Below, one piece after another: positions 24,886 through 34,122 of a stretch of 64,000 nt of DNA. Both the position numbers and the translations under genes were made by a program. The notes beneath the pieces are model-generated. The model was given only the letters and a program-made list of their open reading frames with translations. It made no database searches and was not told the DNA's origin. Origin of the DNA: Methanobacteriota archaeon (GTDB lineage: Archaea > Halobacteriota > Methanosarcinia > Methanosarcinales > Methanosarcinaceae); contig JAEWQJ010000020.1 of the NCBI GenBank assembly GCA_023399215.1, positions 62,001 to 126,000 of the forward strand, in the 5' to 3' direction. Numbering within the stretch: the stretch's first letter is position 1; every line of letters begins with the position of its first letter.

Positions 24886-27735
24886 ATGGGGAAGAATCTG
24901 ACTGGCGGTAACGACAAGATTTGTTCTCCCCAGGGGAACGAGCATAGTGTCCCACTTTCGGGGTTTCTTCAAAAACTAGGGGTTGACGAAAACGGACTCA
25001 GCGAGCAGGAAGCTGCCAGCCGGCTCAAAGAATGTGGAGCCAATGTTCTTGAAGAGGCAGGAAAAGAGAGCGTAATAAATAAGTATCTAAGGCAGTTTCG
25101 GAATTTATTTTCGATCCTGTTAACTGTGGGATCCATTCTGTCTTTCATTGGAGAATACCTTGATCCAGGGCAGGGAAACCTGTATATAGGAGTTGCTCTT
25201 GCAGGCGTTGTAGTCATCAATGGGACCTTTACGTTCATACAGGAGTACCAGGCTGAAAAAACAATGGAAAGCTTTCGTCAGCTTCTTCCGCCCCATGCTA
25301 GGGTCCTGAGAGAAGGAAAGGTAAAGGATATTCTGGCATCGGAGATTGTTGTAGGAGATGTCATCCTTCTTGAGGAAGGAGATAAGGTTCCTGCCGATGG
25401 GCGTTTGATTGAAATCAATACTCTGAAAGTGGATAACTCGGCTATTACTGGCGAATCTGAGCCTCAGCTTCGGTCCCTTGAATGCACTCATCCAAATATG
25501 CTGGAGTGCAGGAACATGGTTTTTTCAGGGACTCTGATACAGAGTGGGAATGGAAAAGCTGTTATCTTCGCCACTGGACAAAATACTCAGATCGGAAGCC
25601 TTGCAACACTCACACAACAGACTTCAGGCGTGGATACTCCAATTCGAAGAGAAATAAATTACTTCATAAAAGTCATATCTACAATTGCGATTTCCCTTGG
25701 AATAGTCTTCTTTATACTTGCTTTTCTTCTTCAGGATGTTTTTCTTGCAAGTTTGATCTTTGCGATTGGAATTATTGTTGCCAATGTGCCCGAAGGGCTT
25801 TTGCCCACAGTCACTCTTGCCCTTAGCCTTGCTTCCAAGCGAATGGCCTCGCGGAATGCTCTTATAAAACAGCTTGAGTCCGTAGAAACTCTTGGCTCGA
25901 CAACGGTTATCTGCACGGATAAAACCGGTACCCTGACTCAGAATAAGATGGCAGTAAACTCTATCATGATCGGTTTTGAATGTCTTGTTCTCGAAAATCC
26001 TTCCAGCACTAAAAAAACAACTACAGAGCAGGATATCGGCGAAAGTACAGACAAAGCGGATGTGGAAAAACTTGCGGATTCAGGGGCCGAAGAATTCTGT
26101 GCCCTAAAAAAACCTGAATGGGACCCTGAAAAATTGCCATCTGTTTTCATAAGAGTTGCAGGGCTATGTAATAATGCAAAACTTCGCGAGTCTGCCCCGG
26201 GATATACTGGTGATCCTACAGAAGGGGCACTTCTCGTTTTTGCAAATGGCCTGGAAGATATAGAAAAGCTCAAGAATGATTACCCGAGGCTGGAAGAATT
26301 TCCTTTTGATTCACTTACGAAAAGAATGGAAGTTATATGCCGCACTCCTGAAGAAAAACTTGAAGTCTATCTCAAGGGTGCCCCGGAAGTAGTTGTGAAA
26401 ATGTGCAGTTCATCCCTGGATTCAAGAGGAATCCGGAAACTGGATGAAACTGAGCAACAAGAGCTTCTTAACCGGCACCTGAACCTTGCAAAAAAAGGAG
26501 AAAGAATTATAGCCCTTGCGTACAGGCAGATAGAAGAACTAAGGGAATATACAGGGGAGTTTATCTTCCTGGGATTTATAGGAATTGTAGATCCTCCACG
26601 CCCTGAAGCCAGAGAAGCTATCGCAAAGTGCCATACAGCCGGGATCAAGGTTGTCATGATCACAGGTGATCACCCTGTCACGGCAGAATCAATAGCAAAG
26701 GACGTAGGGCTTGCAAACTCAGGAAACCTGGAGATTATTACCGGAAACGAGCTGGCAACGCTATCACGCGCAGACCTTGCTTCAAGATTAAAAAATCCGA
26801 GCATTGTCTTTGCCCGCACTTCACCTATACAAAAACTGAAAATTGTACAGCTTTTTCAGGCCGAAGGGGAGATAGTGACCATGACAGGAGATGGGGTCAA
26901 TGACGCTCCTGCAATCAAGAATGCGGATATGGGTGTTGCTATGGGCAGCGGCACGGATGTGGCTCGCGAAGCTGCAGATATGGTACTCCTCGATGACAAT
27001 TTCGCTACGATTGTGAATGCTGTAGAGGAGGGCAGGACGGTTTTTGATAATATTAAAAAGTTCATCGCATACATTCTTGCCAGCAATATTCCTGAGATCC
27101 TGCCTTTCATAGCCTTCGTCCTTTTTGCCCTGCCTCTTCCCATGCCTGTACAGCTTATCCTGGCAATCGACTTGGGCACGGATATGCTGCCTGCGATTGC
27201 CCTGGGAAAGGAAAAAGGGGAAGGAGATATTATGAAAAGACCTCCCAGAGCGAGAGAAGAAAAACTTTTGACTCCTCCTCTGCTTTTTACAGCTTACGCA
27301 GTAAAGGGTCCTGTAGAAGCTATTGCAGGCTTTTTCTGCTATTTTGCCGTCCTTTTTGAGGGTGGCTGGAGTTTTGGCGAGCAGCTTGCAAACAACAATC
27401 CCCTTTACATGCAGTCAATAACTGCCTTCTTTTCAGCAGTGATTATCTGCCAGATTGCTAATGTTTTTGCTTCCCGAACCCGTTATCAATCGGTCTTCTC
27501 AATGAGTTTATTTAGTAATCGTACGGTTCTGATAGGTATTGCAAGTGAACTCCTGATTCTGGCATTTATTATCTGGAATCCGTCGGCAAATCTTATTTTT
27601 AATACCTCTCCCCTTGACCTCAGATATTTACTAATTGCTGTTCCTTTTGCGATTTTATTGCTCGGAATCGATGAGTTAAGAAAATATCTGTTGAGAAGGA
27701 ATGTAAGCTGGGTAACCAGATACCTTAAGTGGTAA
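24886..27735 (+). CDS. Type II cation-transporting P-type ATPase
   Basis: 949 aa. It has an N-terminal cation-ATPase domain, the A-domain TGES motif, the phosphorylation motif DKTGTLTQ with D345, KGAPE in the nucleotide domain, the hinge motif TGDGVNDAPA, and six C-terminal membrane segments. The TM4 motif NVPEGLLPTVTLALSLASKRMA is closest to Na,K-ATPase-type (IIC) pumps rather than SERCA, where PEGLP is usual. The transported ion is therefore more likely Na+ or K+ than Ca2+, although H+ cannot be excluded. No beta-subunit gene is near. Stand-alone gene. Confidence 0.9.
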   Translation: MGKNLTGGNDKICSPQGNEHSVPLSGFLQKLGVDENGLSEQEAASRLKECGANVLEEAGKESVINKYLRQFRNLFSILLTVGSILSFIGEYLDPGQGNLYIGVALAGVVVINGTFTFIQEYQAEKTMESFRQLLPPHARVLREGKVKDILASEIVVGDVILLEEGDKVPADGRLIEINTLKVDNSAITGESEPQLRSLECTHPNMLECRNMVFSGTLIQSGNGKAVIFATGQNTQIGSLATLTQQTSGVDTPIRREINYFIKVISTIAISLGIVFFILAFLLQDVFLASLIFAIGIIVANVPEGLLPTVTLALSLASKRMASRNALIKQLESVETLGSTTVICTDKTGTLTQNKMAVNSIMIGFECLVLENPSSTKKTTTEQDIGESTDKADVEKLADSGAEEFCALKKPEWDPEKLPSVFIRVAGLCNNAKLRESAPGYTGDPTEGALLVFANGLEDIEKLKNDYPRLEEFPFDSLTKRMEVICRTPEEKLEVYLKGAPEVVVKMCSSSLDSRGIRKLDETEQQELLNRHLNLAKKGERIIALAYRQIEELREYTGEFIFLGFIGIVDPPRPEAREAIAKCHTAGIKVVMITGDHPVTAESIAKDVGLANSGNLEIITGNELATLSRADLASRLKNPSIVFARTSPIQKLKIVQLFQAEGEIVTMTGDGVNDAPAIKNADMGVAMGSGTDVAREAADMVLLDDNFATIVNAVEEGRTVFDNIKKFIAYILASNIPEILPFIAFVLFALPLPMPVQLILAIDLGTDMLPAIALGKEKGEGDIMKRPPRAREEKLLTPPLLFTAYAVKGPVEAIAGFFCYFAVLFEGGWSFGEQLANNNPLYMQSITAFFSAVIICQIANVFASRTRYQSVFSMSLFSNRTVLIGIASELLILAFIIWNPSANLIFNTSPLDLRYLLIAVPFAILLLGIDELRKYLLRRNVSWVTRYLKW

Positions 27736-28223
27736 ATCAAAATTACAAAAAGCGGGATTTATAATGAAAGTTGCAATGCTGGTCAGTGTAGCAAACAGAA
27801 GTAAGTCCTGGGGTCAGTGTAGCAAACAGACATTATTCCTGGTTTTTTCTTCGTTTTACAAATATATCTCATCTCATTTTTAATATATATCATATACTAT
27901 AAAATGTCTGAGCTCCATGATCTGTATCGTTTTGTTAATACTAAAGCACCAAAATTAGTATTATTTTGTAAATAACCAATTTTTAAACCTTTTTTTCTAT
28001 AAAAAACTCTAATATCTACTTATAATTGACATAGTGGCTGTTATTGTCTTTTAATTTTGATTTAAGAAATCTAATTTTTTATGACTTAATGTAGAAAACT
28101 TTTATATAGATTCCAATTTAATTTCATCTGTCAGTATTATTACATTATAATGTTCCCTGCAGACCCGACCCATATCTAACCTCTGGTTTAATTAACCCGA
28201 AGCCTCAGCACCGAGCTTAAAAT
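27736..28223. repeat. Intergenic region with 19-bp direct repeat
   Basis: ggtcagtgtagcaaacaga occurs twice (27781-27799 and 27812-27830), 31 bp apart. The remaining 390 bp are AT-rich and presumably carry the promoter and a leader for the histidine kinase; ttttatatagattcc at 28101-28115 is a TATA candidate about 115 nt upstream of its ATG. Confidence 0.6.
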
Positions 28224-31200
28224 ATGAACGTTAGTAGAAAGATCCTTGCTATTATCTATATCATCTTTGCTCTTCTCATTTCAGTTGTTATTTTTGCATC
28301 TCAGAGCATTCTCGGTTCCACTTTTTCCGACTTGCAGAAAAAAGAGGCAACTGGCAACGTAGAAAAAGTAGAGAACATGATTGACCTTCAGATCCTACAG
28401 CTTGAGAAGATTAATTATGATCTCTCTTCAAGAGACGATGTCAGGAACTTAATGCTTAATCCGGGCCTTCAAGATCTCAGCAGTGGAACTTCACTCGGTG
28501 ACATCTTTTCCATCAGTGGGTGTGATTTTATTTTTCTGGTAAATAATTCAGGGTATATTGTGTATTCTGAAATTTCGGATACTGAGCCTTCTACTGTTAA
28601 TGCTTCTACTGTTAATGCTTCTACTGTTAATGTTTCTACTGTTAATGCTTTCTATCTTCCCATAGTCCGTCAGAGAATTAATGACGGCAGTTTCCTCTGT
28701 AAGGGGACCGAAACTTCTTTAAAAGGTCTGTTTCTGCTGAAAAACGGTCCTGCAATAATCTCCAGCCAGCCTGTTTTCGCTGCACCGGATTATAAAGAAA
28801 GCTCAGGTACAATCATTCTTGGAAAATATCTTGATTCGAGCTTTATCAAATCCGTTCAGGAAAGTACAGGAAGCACATTTACACTTTATAGTTTCAACAA
28901 TGCGTCCTCGGATCTTCTGCAGGCTTTTTTTGAGAACCCTGGTCCGAATTTTACATATATGGTAACTGGAGAGCACGTCACCTGTTATTCCGTGCTTGAG
29001 GATCTTTCTGGAAGCCCAGCTATTGTAATCCAGACTGACGCAGACAGCAGTATCTATGCCGAGGGTCAGAAGGCTCTCCAATACATAGTGTTTTTCCTTC
29101 TGTTCGCAGGCCTCACGATTGGGGCAAGTTGCAAGTTTCTTCTTGATAAGGAAGTCGTGTCCCGAATAGTTGCAATTGATAATTTCGTGGAGAAAGTAAG
29201 ACTAAATGAAAACTTCTCCGAACGTTTTTCCATGGATGGAGATGATGAGCTCTCAAGGCTGTCTGAGGGAATAAACCAGACCCTTGAACGCCTGAAAATT
29301 ACTTCTGATGGATTTAAAGCCCAGGAACACGAAAAAAAGCTAATCCTTGATTCTCTCAGTGAACTGGTAGTCTTCATGGACTCCGAGTTGAAGATAATCT
29401 GGCTAAATAAAGTAGCTCTTGATTACATGGGCATGAAATTGGATGACGTTATCGGGCATCGTTATCAAGATCTATATATTTTATATAAAGAAAACCCGAG
29501 TAAATCTCCGGTACTGAAAGCACTGGAATCCGGGAACGAAGAGTTCGGTGAAGTAGTTACGCAGGATGGAAAGGTCTGGACGGTCACTGCGGTTCCTATA
29601 AAGAACGAAGACGGCAGAATAACCGGGATCCTGAACACAGGGCTTGATATTACCGTACACAGGCGTTCGGAAGAAAAACTAATTCAGGCAAAACTGGAAG
29701 CTGAAGAAGCCAACAATTCCAAAAGCGAATTTCTTACAAATGTAAGCCATGAGTTGCGAACACCTTTGAATTCCATTATAGGCTTTTCGGATATTCTTCT
29801 TGACAAAGTTTTTGGAGAACTTAACGAAAAGCAGTTCCGATACATAAGCAATATCTCAACAAGTGGGAAACATTTGCTGGCACTTATAAATGATATCCTC
29901 GATCTCTCAAAAGTAGAAGCCGGGAAAATGGAACTTCATTACAGTGAATTTTCTATTGATTCCGTTTTTGAAGAAGTTAAAGCCGTTCTCTCTCCTCTTA
30001 TACAGGTAAAATCTCTTGAAGTAACTTTTAATGTAGAATCCGACTTTACAACGCTTGAAGCCGACAGAGGCCGCCTAATTCAGATTCTTTACAACCTCGT
30101 AAGTAATGCAATAAAATTTACTCCAAACGGTGGAAAAGTCTCGGTATATTGCAAAGAAAGCGGAAATCGAGCTCTTATTTCAGTCATAGATACCGGTATA
30201 GGCATTTCTGCTGAAGACCAGGTAAAGCTTTTCCAGCCCTTTACCCAGCTCGATGCCTCAACATCCAAGCAATATTGCGGCACAGGGCTTGGGCTTGCTC
30301 TTGTGAAGAAAATCGTGAACTTGCATCAGGGAGATATCTGGGTTGAGAGCGATCCCGGGAAGGGCAGTAACTTTACCTTTGCACTTCCTCTAAGGAAACC
30401 GTTGGAGCTCAGGAAAGCCAGCAAGATTGGAATTGAAGATGTAATCCTAGAATTCGAGATGAATAAAGCAGAAGCCCTTCCAGTAAAAGAAAATGTCGAG
30501 AATTTGCAGGAAGAAGTAGAGCTGCCCGAAATCTGTTCCTCTGAAAAGGGAGATGTTAAGCAGGAACTTATTCTGGTAGTTGATGATGACAAAAGTTCCA
30601 GTGAACTTCTCTCCATTATCCTTAAGGACGCAGGATATAGTGTGGCTCTCCTTTATAGTGGAAAAAGAGTTTTAGAGGTTGCAAAGAGCCTGAAACCTGA
30701 TATTATTACCCTGGACGTCTTCCTGCCGGATACCAATGGCTGGCTTGTCTTAAGGCAGTTACAGAATGACCCTTACACGGCTTCGATACCTGTACTTATT
30801 ATCTCCATGACCAATAATAACGAGCTTGGAATTACCCTCGGGGCAACCTACTCTTTTGCAAAGCCGGTAAAAAGAATTGAACTGGTAAACTCTCTCAGAG
30901 AAATTACTGGAAAGTTCCGGTTCGAATCTCCTAAAGTTCTTATAGTAGATGACGATGAAAATACTGTAGAACTGCTGAGCTCGATGATTGAGCCCGAGGG
31001 CTTTGAGGTTATAAAAGCTTACAGTGGGAGAGAAGGCCTGCAGAATCTTTTCTCAGAGCATCAACCCGATATTCTGATTCTTGACCTCATGATGCCGGGA
31101 ATTAGCGGGTTTGATGTTATATCCAGTATGAGGAGCGATGTACGCACAAAAAATATTCCTCTTATTGTATGCACTTCTGGCGAGCTTACTGAGAAGAATC

Positions 31201-31349
31201 TCGAGGAACTGAACAGTGAGCTAAAAGGACATCTTATTTCTATTCTGAAGAAAGGCACTTTCGGAAGAAAAGAGTTAATTAATAGAATAAAACAATTAGC
31301 TATGCTGAAGAGGCGTAATGATGAAAAAAATCCTGATTGTCGAAGATAA
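28224..31349 (+). CDS. Membrane-bound hybrid histidine kinase
   Basis: 1041 aa. An N-terminal membrane helix (~7-28) and a second at ~285-310 flank a ~250-residue external sensor domain. A HAMP-like segment (~312-365), a PAS domain (~375-485), HisKA with the phospho-acceptor H509 in SHELRTPLNSIIGF, and HATPase_c (GTGLGLALVKKIV) follow. Two receiver domains close the protein (TLDVFLPDTNG and ILDLMMPGISG carry the acceptor aspartates). A four-copy STVNA repeat lies in the sensor domain. Its gene overlaps the downstream receiver gene by 32 bp, so the two form one phosphorelay unit. The stimulus is unknown. Confidence 0.9.
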   Translation: MNVSRKILAIIYIIFALLISVVIFASQSILGSTFSDLQKKEATGNVEKVENMIDLQILQLEKINYDLSSRDDVRNLMLNPGLQDLSSGTSLGDIFSISGCDFIFLVNNSGYIVYSEISDTEPSTVNASTVNASTVNVSTVNAFYLPIVRQRINDGSFLCKGTETSLKGLFLLKNGPAIISSQPVFAAPDYKESSGTIILGKYLDSSFIKSVQESTGSTFTLYSFNNASSDLLQAFFENPGPNFTYMVTGEHVTCYSVLEDLSGSPAIVIQTDADSSIYAEGQKALQYIVFFLLFAGLTIGASCKFLLDKEVVSRIVAIDNFVEKVRLNENFSERFSMDGDDELSRLSEGINQTLERLKITSDGFKAQEHEKKLILDSLSELVVFMDSELKIIWLNKVALDYMGMKLDDVIGHRYQDLYILYKENPSKSPVLKALESGNEEFGEVVTQDGKVWTVTAVPIKNEDGRITGILNTGLDITVHRRSEEKLIQAKLEAEEANNSKSEFLTNVSHELRTPLNSIIGFSDILLDKVFGELNEKQFRYISNISTSGKHLLALINDILDLSKVEAGKMELHYSEFSIDSVFEEVKAVLSPLIQVKSLEVTFNVESDFTTLEADRGRLIQILYNLVSNAIKFTPNGGKVSVYCKESGNRALISVIDTGIGISAEDQVKLFQPFTQLDASTSKQYCGTGLGLALVKKIVNLHQGDIWVESDPGKGSNFTFALPLRKPLELRKASKIGIEDVILEFEMNKAEALPVKENVENLQEEVELPEICSSEKGDVKQELILVVDDDKSSSELLSIILKDAGYSVALLYSGKRVLEVAKSLKPDIITLDVFLPDTNGWLVLRQLQNDPYTASIPVLIISMTNNNELGITLGATYSFAKPVKRIELVNSLREITGKFRFESPKVLIVDDDENTVELLSSMIEPEGFEVIKAYSGREGLQNLFSEHQPDILILDLMMPGISGFDVISSMRSDVRTKNIPLIVCTSGELTEKNLEELNSELKGHLISILKKGTFGRKELINRIKQLAMLKRRNDEKNPDCRR
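28589..28648 (+). repeat. 15-bp in-frame microsatellite in the kinase sensor domain
   Basis: Four units of ttctactgttaatgc (one with a single change) encode repeated STVNA/STVNV. The unit length keeps the frame on expansion or contraction. Confidence 0.9.
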
Positions 31350-31695
31350 TCCCATGAACATGGAACTGATCCTGGACCTTCTGGAATTCTACGGACATAA
31401 CATAACTAAAGCCGAGGATGGAGTAAAGGCCCTTGAACGCCTTGCTGAAACAAAATTCGACATTATCCTGCTGGATATGCAGCTTCCGAAGATGGACGGA
31501 CTTGAGGTTCTCGATCGAATTAAGAAAAATCCTGCGACTGCAGATATACCTGTGATAGCGGTTACTGCCCATGCTATGAAAGGCAGTGAAGAACATTTCA
31601 TAGAAATGGGCTGTGTGGACTATGTCTCCAAACCTATAGATATTCATAAATTCAGGGCTCTGATAGATAAGTATCTGGGAGAGGACTCATCTTAA
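31318..31695 (+). CDS. Stand-alone response-regulator receiver protein
   Basis: 125 aa comprising one complete CheY-like receiver: KKILIVEDN (acidic pocket E9, D10), phospho-acceptor D53 in ILLDMQLPKMDG, T83 region VIAVTAHAM, and K105 in YVSKPID. There is no output domain, as in DivK-type regulators. It overlaps the hybrid kinase gene by 32 bp in another frame, implying translational coupling. ATG 31318 or 31321 could be the start. Confidence 0.9.
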   Translation: MMKKILIVEDNPMNMELILDLLEFYGHNITKAEDGVKALERLAETKFDIILLDMQLPKMDGLEVLDRIKKNPATADIPVIAVTAHAMKGSEEHFIEMGCVDYVSKPIDIHKFRALIDKYLGEDSS

Positions 31696-31709
31696 TCTCA
31701 GAAGGGTAG

Positions 31710-32495
31710 TTATAGTTTCTCCAGTTGTGTGGACCTGTCTTTATAGTATGAAAAGAGTTCTTCGCACCATTTCAGTGCACTCTCGTCAAAACTCATCAGG
31801 CGTTGATGGTCAAACTTTCCCTTCTTGTCGAAAAGCACAAGCGAGCAGAAACGCTCTGTCACTACATCTTTCAGTGTTACGCTTTTTTCACAAGTGTAAA
31901 TCTCAACATTTTTCGATTCCAGAAGAAACTTCAGATCCTCATAATAATCCTTTTTCATCCTGTCAAAAACGGGTTCTGTCAGGATAAGACATATCTCAGC
32001 CTCTTTTTGTGCAAGTTCCAAGTACATTTCAACGTGAAGAGGGTTGAAATAAGAGAGAAACATCTTGACGTGTTTTGATTCCAGAAGGTTGCTTCTGAAA
32101 TCTTCAGGAATTTCAAAAAGCCGGTTAAGGTCGGGTTCAAGCATGAAATAGTTCCCTAATTCATCAATCCTGTTAAGGAGATATTCGGGAATTGCGGTAA
32201 AGTCATGACTTGTCCAGTAATCGTAATTTTCCTCAAAAACCCTTACAGTGTTTAGTAAAGGCTCCATCTTTTCGACTACTATCTCTCCTATCTCAGAGAG
32301 TTTGTAGGTGTTTCTCTCATCCTGTACTATCAGGCGTCCTTCTTTTAGTTTTTTGATCTGGGGCATTATCGATGTTGAATTGACGTTGAGGGCTGTTTTT
32401 ATTTCGTCTCCGGTCTTTGGCCCTTCTTCTAGCAGGAGTAATACATCCTTCCTTTTTTCTGAAAGAAACGCCAGATCAATAAGTGATGTTTTCAT
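31710..32495 (-). CDS. Msr-family (FilR1-type) regulator
   Basis: 261 aa: MKTSLIDLAFLSEKRKDVLL, winged helix ~1-75, then the FilR1 domain with WTSHDFTAIPEYLLNRIDEL (~92-111) and the ending ALKWCEELFSYY. Fourth member of the family in the window. It is convergent with the two-component genes (14-bp gap to the receiver stop) and not in an obvious operon. The target is unknown; a methyltransferase or methanogenesis gene is the family expectation. Confidence 0.86.
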   Translation of the reverse strand: MKTSLIDLAFLSEKRKDVLLLLEEGPKTGDEIKTALNVNSTSIMPQIKKLKEGRLIVQDERNTYKLSEIGEIVVEKMEPLLNTVRVFEENYDYWTSHDFTAIPEYLLNRIDELGNYFMLEPDLNRLFEIPEDFRSNLLESKHVKMFLSYFNPLHVEMYLELAQKEAEICLILTEPVFDRMKKDYYEDLKFLLESKNVEIYTCEKSVTLKDVVTERFCSLVLFDKKGKFDHQRLMSFDESALKWCEELFSYYKDRSTQLEKL

Positions 32496-32677
32496 TTTGT
32501 TCCATCTCCCCGGGAAAGTTTTATATCTAGAAGAGATATTTCTCCTTTATTTCTTTTCAGAAAGCAGTCTGAGTTAGTAAAAAATTCTTTCTTCCTCCAG
32601 AAGAACTTTGAAGGAACTTCTCGCAACATTATTGCGCTACTTTTCAATTGATCCTTTATATTTTTTTCCAAAAAACC

Positions 32678-33550
32678 TTATTTTTTTCCCGTAGCTAATA
32701 CATAACCCACATACTTTGAGGTTGATTTTTTTCGGAGGAGAATTTTTTTGCTTTTTTCCAGTTTATTGAACCGGTAGCGGATCTTTTTGCTTAATAGGTA
32801 GTACTTCAACATTTTCGAGATTATTTCTATAAGGTACTCTACAAAGCTCTAGGTGCCCCCCATTGCTTCTGCCATATATTTTGTTTCCTGAAGGTACCGG
32901 ATAGGTTTGCACATTCTTACATTAACATCTTTCAATCCTGCTTTTTCAAGTTCTTCTTCCCAATTTTCAGGTAACAACAGGGAAAAAGGAAGTCCTGTTA
33001 TTTCTCCAATTGTTTTTTCTGCTTGAGTGATTTCTTTGGCGGCTTTGGCAGGAATCTCTTTTTCTCTATACATTTCGTTCATCCCCACATAAGCCCCTGA
33101 CTTAAGAACCCTTGCGAATTCTTTGAAAGCTATTTCCCTGTCTAAAAACTGGGACACAAACTCTGTTATCACCGCATCGAAAGTCCCTGCTTTAAAGGGC
33201 AGGGCGTGAGCATCCCCTACGATGAATTTTGCTTTGTCTGAAACTCCCTGCCTTTTTGCCCTTTCTTTTGCTTCCTCAATCGAAAGTTTTGCAATATCAA
33301 TTCCTACTACCTCACAGCCGATTTCTCTGGCAAGGTAGCAGGCAGAAAAACCGCCTCCACATCCAACCATCAGGACTTTTTTTGTAGAGTCAATCCTACA
33401 TAATTCAGCAAGTTTTTTGGTAGAGGTAAGGCCACCTACATGATAATAAGGTACTCCCAGATAACTCATAAAGTCGTAATAGCTCAGGGCTTCAGCTTGT
33501 TTAACTGAAAGTTTTAGTTCTCTGCGTGGAATGTCTTTCTCAGCCTGCAT
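32678..33550 (-). CDS. SAM-dependent methyltransferase with in-frame UAG (candidate pyrrolysine)
   Basis: The first 233 residues form a class I (UbiE/ArsM-like) methyltransferase: motif I VLMVGCGGGFSACYLA (~59-74), VGID (motif II), FIVGDAHALPF and FDAVITEFVSQF. The frame meets a UAG at 32849-32851 after EAMGGT, but continues open for 56 codons to a TAA at 32678. The continuation is helix-rich (SFVEYLIEIISKMLKYYLLS) and ends KYVGYVLATGKK. That is the final beta-strand signature (YxGYxxxxGRK) normally closing this methyltransferase family, so the UAG is very probably read as pyrrolysine (position 234 of 290). It lies 52 bp behind the Ehr-like operon on the same strand. The substrate is unknown. 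Confidence 0.8.
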
Positions 33551-33602
33551 ATCAAATCTACCAGTTTCTAAAATAATTTAGTATTCCAAATGATATCAGT
33601 TT

Positions 33603-34112
33603 TCATTTTCCTTTTTTTACCAGGGCAAAGATCCCGCGCAGGATTTCTTTTGGAGAGGGAGGGTTTCCAGGGATTTTTATATCTACAGGCAGGATTTTGT
33701 CGACTCCACCAAGTACGGCATAAGAACCCTTATAAATCCCTCCGTCACAGGCATCGTCTCCGACTGCGACCACGAATTTAGGAAAGGGCATGGCTTCATA
33801 GGTTTTTAGAACGGCTTCGGCCATATTCAGAGTGACTGCGCCTGTAACCAGCAGGACATCAGCATGCCTTGGGGAAGCCACAAAAGAGATCCCAAATCTC
33901 TCAACATCATAATGCGGGGATCCGAGGTTTGAAATCTCAATTTCTGTTGAATTGTCGCTGCCTGAATCCAGTTCGCGGATTGCAAGGCTGTGCCCGAAAA
34001 CCCTGTTAACTTTAGTTCTCAGTTTGGAGCCTAGAGCTTCAAGTTCACTATCGGAAAACTCAAATTTTTCCGTTACTTTCGGACGGAAGACGTATGTAAG
34101 TGGGTTTACCAT
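33603..34112 (-). CDS. HyfI/NuoB-like small subunit lacking all cluster cysteines
   Basis: About 169 aa from the ATG at 34112, which has GAGGTGA 5 nt upstream; an upstream ATG at 34142 would overlap the previous gene. Homology to HycG/HyfI is plain (SPHYDVERFGISFVASPRHA, LLVTGAVTLNMAEA). Every cysteine that binds the N2-type 4Fe-4S cluster is replaced: CNGCE is DNSTE, GDC is GDDAC (shifted), and GCPP is GNPP. It therefore cannot hold the cluster in the usual way. Last gene of the six-gene complex. Confidence 0.85.
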   Translation of the reverse strand: MVNPLTYVFRPKVTEKFEFSDSELEALGSKLRTKVNRVFGHSLAIRELDSGSDNSTEIEISNLGSPHYDVERFGISFVASPRHADVLLVTGAVTLNMAEAVLKTYEAMPFPKFVVAVGDDACDGGIYKGSYAVLGGVDKILPVDIKIPGNPPSPKEILRGIFALVKKGK

Positions 34113-34122
34113 CCATTTCACC

